A stretch of DNA of 24,452 nucleotides, taken from assembly GCA_025057335.1 (NCBI GenBank), contig JANWXG010000007.1, positions 1 through 24,452 on the forward strand, given 5' to 3'. Positions 22,775-24,452 of the stretch are shown in pieces (position 1 is the first letter of the stretch; the number at the start of each line of letters is the position of its first letter). Source of the stretch: a bacterium (GTDB lineage: Bacteria > Armatimonadota > HRBIN16). The notes under the pieces are model-generated. The model had not been told where the DNA came from. It saw only the letters and a program-made list of their open reading frames with translations, and ran no database searches. The position numbers were made by a program, and so were the translations under genes.

Positions 22775-24310
22775 ATGAACCTGTTTCAGATGCTTCTACA
22801 GAGCGCACAGCGCGATCCCGACAGAACTGCTCTCATCTTCCGTGACCAGCCGATTTCGTACGCGCAGTTGCTGGGCGCAGTCAGCGGTGTGGCGAAAGGA
22901 CTGCAGGAGCTGGGCATCGAGAAGGGCGACCGCGTTGCGCTGCTCCTGCCCAACGTGCCGCAGTTTGTGATGGCGTACTACGGTTGCCAGGCGCTGGGAG
23001 CCATCGCCGTGCCAGCGAACCCGCTGCTAAAGCCTGACGAGCTGCGTTACATCTACAACGATGCGGGTGTCAAGGCGGCGTTGACCATCCCGTTGCTCGC
23101 GGACGTGCTGCGAGCGGTGAAGCCACAGGTGCCCAGCCTCCAGCATCTGCTCATCGCAGGCGGTGAGGAACCCGATTTCCTCCCCTTCGACGCGCTGTGG
23201 CAGCAGCCCGCTCCAGTGCCCACTCCGCCAGAGTTCAACCCGCGCGAACACCCCGCCGTGTTCCTGTATACCTCTGGCACAACGGGCTTCCCCAAGGGCT
23301 GTATGCTCAGCCACCGCAACCTGATTGCCAACTGCGAATCGTGTGTGCCCGTGCTGGAGATGAGCGCGTCGGACAACTTCCTGACGGTGTTGCCATTGTT
23401 CCACGCCTTCGCGGGCACGGTGTGCATGCACCTCGCCATCCACGTCGGATGTACCAGCACGCTGGTCGAGCGGTTCACGCCAGACGGCGTGCTGGAGATG
23501 ATTGAGAAGCACCGCTGCACCATCTTCCCTGCTGTGCCCACGATGTTCGCCGCCATCCTGCACTTCCCGCTACCGCGCGAGTATGACCTCTCCTCGCTCC
23601 GAGCGTGCATTTCGGGCGGCGCCCCCATGCCCGTCGCCGTGATGGAGGCGTTCGAGAAGCGGTTCGGCGTCGTCATTCTGGAGGGCGATGGTCCCACCGA
23701 GTGCTCGCCCGTCACGTCGGTGAACCCGCTGCGCGGCGTGCGCAAGCCGGGCAGCGTCGGGCTGCCTATCCCTGGCGTGGAGATGAAGATTTTTGACGAC
23801 AACGACAACGAGGTACCCGTCGGCGAGCTGGGCGAGATTGTGGTGCGCGGCGAGAACGTGATGCTGGGCTACTACAATCAGCCCGAAGCCACTGCCGAGG
23901 CGATGCGTAGCGGCTGGTACCACACGGGCGACATCGGCAAGATGGACGAGGACGGCTACTTCTACATCGTCGACCGCAAGAAGGATATGATTATCGTGGG
24001 CGGTCTGAACGTGTATCCGCGCGAGGTGGAGGAGGTGCTACACTCCCATCCCGCCGTCGCGGAAGCGGCAGTAGTGGGCGAGTACGATGAGCTGCGCGGC
24101 GAGGAGCCAGTGGCGTACGTAGTGCTCAAGCCAGGCGCGGAGGCGACCGAACGCGAGCTGATTCGCTACTGCCGACAGCGGTTGGCGAACTTCAAAGTGC
24201 CCAAGCGCGTGGAGTTTCGTGAGTCGCTGCCCAAGTCGGGAACGGGCAAAATCCTGAAGCGCCTGCTGCGCAAGGAAGTAGAACAGGAGCAGGGCGCCAG
24301 CGCAGGATGA
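22775..24310 (+). CDS. Long-chain acyl-CoA synthetase / AMP-forming ligase
   Basis: The 511-aa product is a member of the ANL adenylating superfamily. It has YTSGTTGFPKGCMLSHRN (165-182, phosphate loop), PLFHAFAG (207-214), GDGPTECSP (304-312), HTGDIGKMDEDGYFYIVDRKKDMI (383-406) and the C-terminal catalytic lysine K492 in PKSGTGKILKR. Such enzymes activate a carboxylic acid as acyl-AMP and pass it to CoA. Best similarity is to FadD-type long-chain ligases, but substrate cannot be read. The tyrosine usual before GxTE is D305 here. Start ATG 22775 has AGGAGGTG at good spacing; the open frame to 22685 is ignored. The stop overlaps the start of the DUF554-type gene (ATGA), so they are co-transcribed. 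Confidence 0.93.
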   Translation: MNLFQMLLQSAQRDPDRTALIFRDQPISYAQLLGAVSGVAKGLQELGIEKGDRVALLLPNVPQFVMAYYGCQALGAIAVPANPLLKPDELRYIYNDAGVKAALTIPLLADVLRAVKPQVPSLQHLLIAGGEEPDFLPFDALWQQPAPVPTPPEFNPREHPAVFLYTSGTTGFPKGCMLSHRNLIANCESCVPVLEMSASDNFLTVLPLFHAFAGTVCMHLAIHVGCTSTLVERFTPDGVLEMIEKHRCTIFPAVPTMFAAILHFPLPREYDLSSLRACISGGAPMPVAVMEAFEKRFGVVILEGDGPTECSPVTSVNPLRGVRKPGSVGLPIPGVEMKIFDDNDNEVPVGELGEIVVRGENVMLGYYNQPEATAEAMRSGWYHTGDIGKMDEDGYFYIVDRKKDMIIVGGLNVYPREVEEVLHSHPAVAEAAVVGEYDELRGEEPVAYVVLKPGAEATERELIRYCRQRLANFKVPKRVEFRESLPKSGTGKILKRLLRKEVEQEQGASAG

Positions 24311-24452
24311 TTGGCACGCTGATTAACACCGCTACGGTCGTCATCGGCACGGGCGTGGGGCTGACGGCGCGGCGCTTCCTGAAGCCGCGCCTGCGCGACA
24401 CGACCATGCAGGTTATCGGCTTGGTCACAGTGCTCATCGGCGTGCAGATGAG
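24307..24452 (+). CDS. DUF554-type membrane protein (N-terminal part)
   Basis: Forty-eight codons are present before the right edge. The start MIGTLINTATVVIGTGVGL and the following QVIGLVTVLIGVQM match the start of DUF554 membrane proteins (YdfK-like), which begin with a hydrophobic helix of this type and have glycine-rich spans. Function is unknown. The ATG overlaps the ligase TGA (ATGA). Confidence 0.8.
   Translation, partial: MIGTLINTATVVIGTGVGLTARRFLKPRLRDTTMQVIGLVTVLIGVQM

Noticed and set aside
1..24452. tRNA, rRNA, CRISPR array, insertion sequence or integron
   Set aside because: No T-arm-like words with flanking stems, no regularly spaced repeats with unique spacers, and no transposase or integrase motifs were found by reading.

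Overview
The window looks like bacterial chromosome, roughly 60% GC, densely coded, with short Shine-Dalgarno-led genes on both strands. My best guess for the source is a member of the Armatimonadota or a related, possibly thermophilic lineage. I infer this from style only: large secreted beta-sandwich/alpha-toroid proteins, pectate-lyase-like Tat proteins, and dispersed short palindromes of a kind I associate with that group. No rRNA or marker gene fixes the taxonomy. I saw no tRNA, rRNA, CRISPR array, transposase or phage gene.

Layout. 1-646 (-) is the N-terminal part of a PD-(D/E)XK nuclease-like protein that runs off the left edge. It overlaps by 4 bp a 908-codon SEDS (FtsW/RodA)-class B PBP fusion (643-3369, -). 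A divergent 46-aa zinc-ribbon protein follows (3569-3709, +). Next come a Tat-exported pectate-lyase-fold protein (3855-5123, -) and an ARPP-1/DUF6569-type protein (5282-6295, -) behind a perfect consensus sigma-70 promoter. A Crp/Fnr regulator (6541-7230, +) converges on a fasciclin protein (7303-7707, -), which has its own intrinsic terminator and a Crp/Fnr-type operator. A 1289-aa secreted multidomain protein (7906-11775, -) is divergent from pabB-pabC (11937-14277, +), which make p-aminobenzoate for folate. A sugar-binding ABC lipoprotein without its transporter follows (14361-15350, +).

15351-16119 holds no convincing gene. It has a cluster of small dispersed palindromic repeats, a possible terminator, a good sigma-70 promoter and a strongly structured leader in front of a 69-aa protein of unknown function (16120-16329, +). 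Beyond a hairpin terminator lie accD-accA (16383-18184, -; carboxyltransferase half of acetyl-CoA carboxylase), divergent from pheA (18274-19335, +; P-protein for phenylalanine). Then come a cold-shock protein behind a sequence matching the sigma-54 consensus (19598-19801, +), a 14-blade WD40 protein (20012-21922, +), a small PH-like membrane protein (22112-22615, -), an acyl-CoA ligase (22775-24310, +) and, with ATGA overlap, the start of a DUF554-type membrane protein cut by the right edge.

Most genes are housekeeping: cell wall, folate, fatty acid and Phe synthesis. The most unusual signals are (i) the leader RNA at 15964-16119, where two hairpins with 7-nt complementary loops sit inside a helix that closes right at the start codon; (ii) the sigma-54 promoter at the cold-shock gene; (iii) the Crp/Fnr regulator and matching operator at the fasciclin gene; (iv) the SEDS-PBP fusion that seems to lack the SEDS catalytic Asp; and (v) a hairpin repeat family with compensatory base changes.
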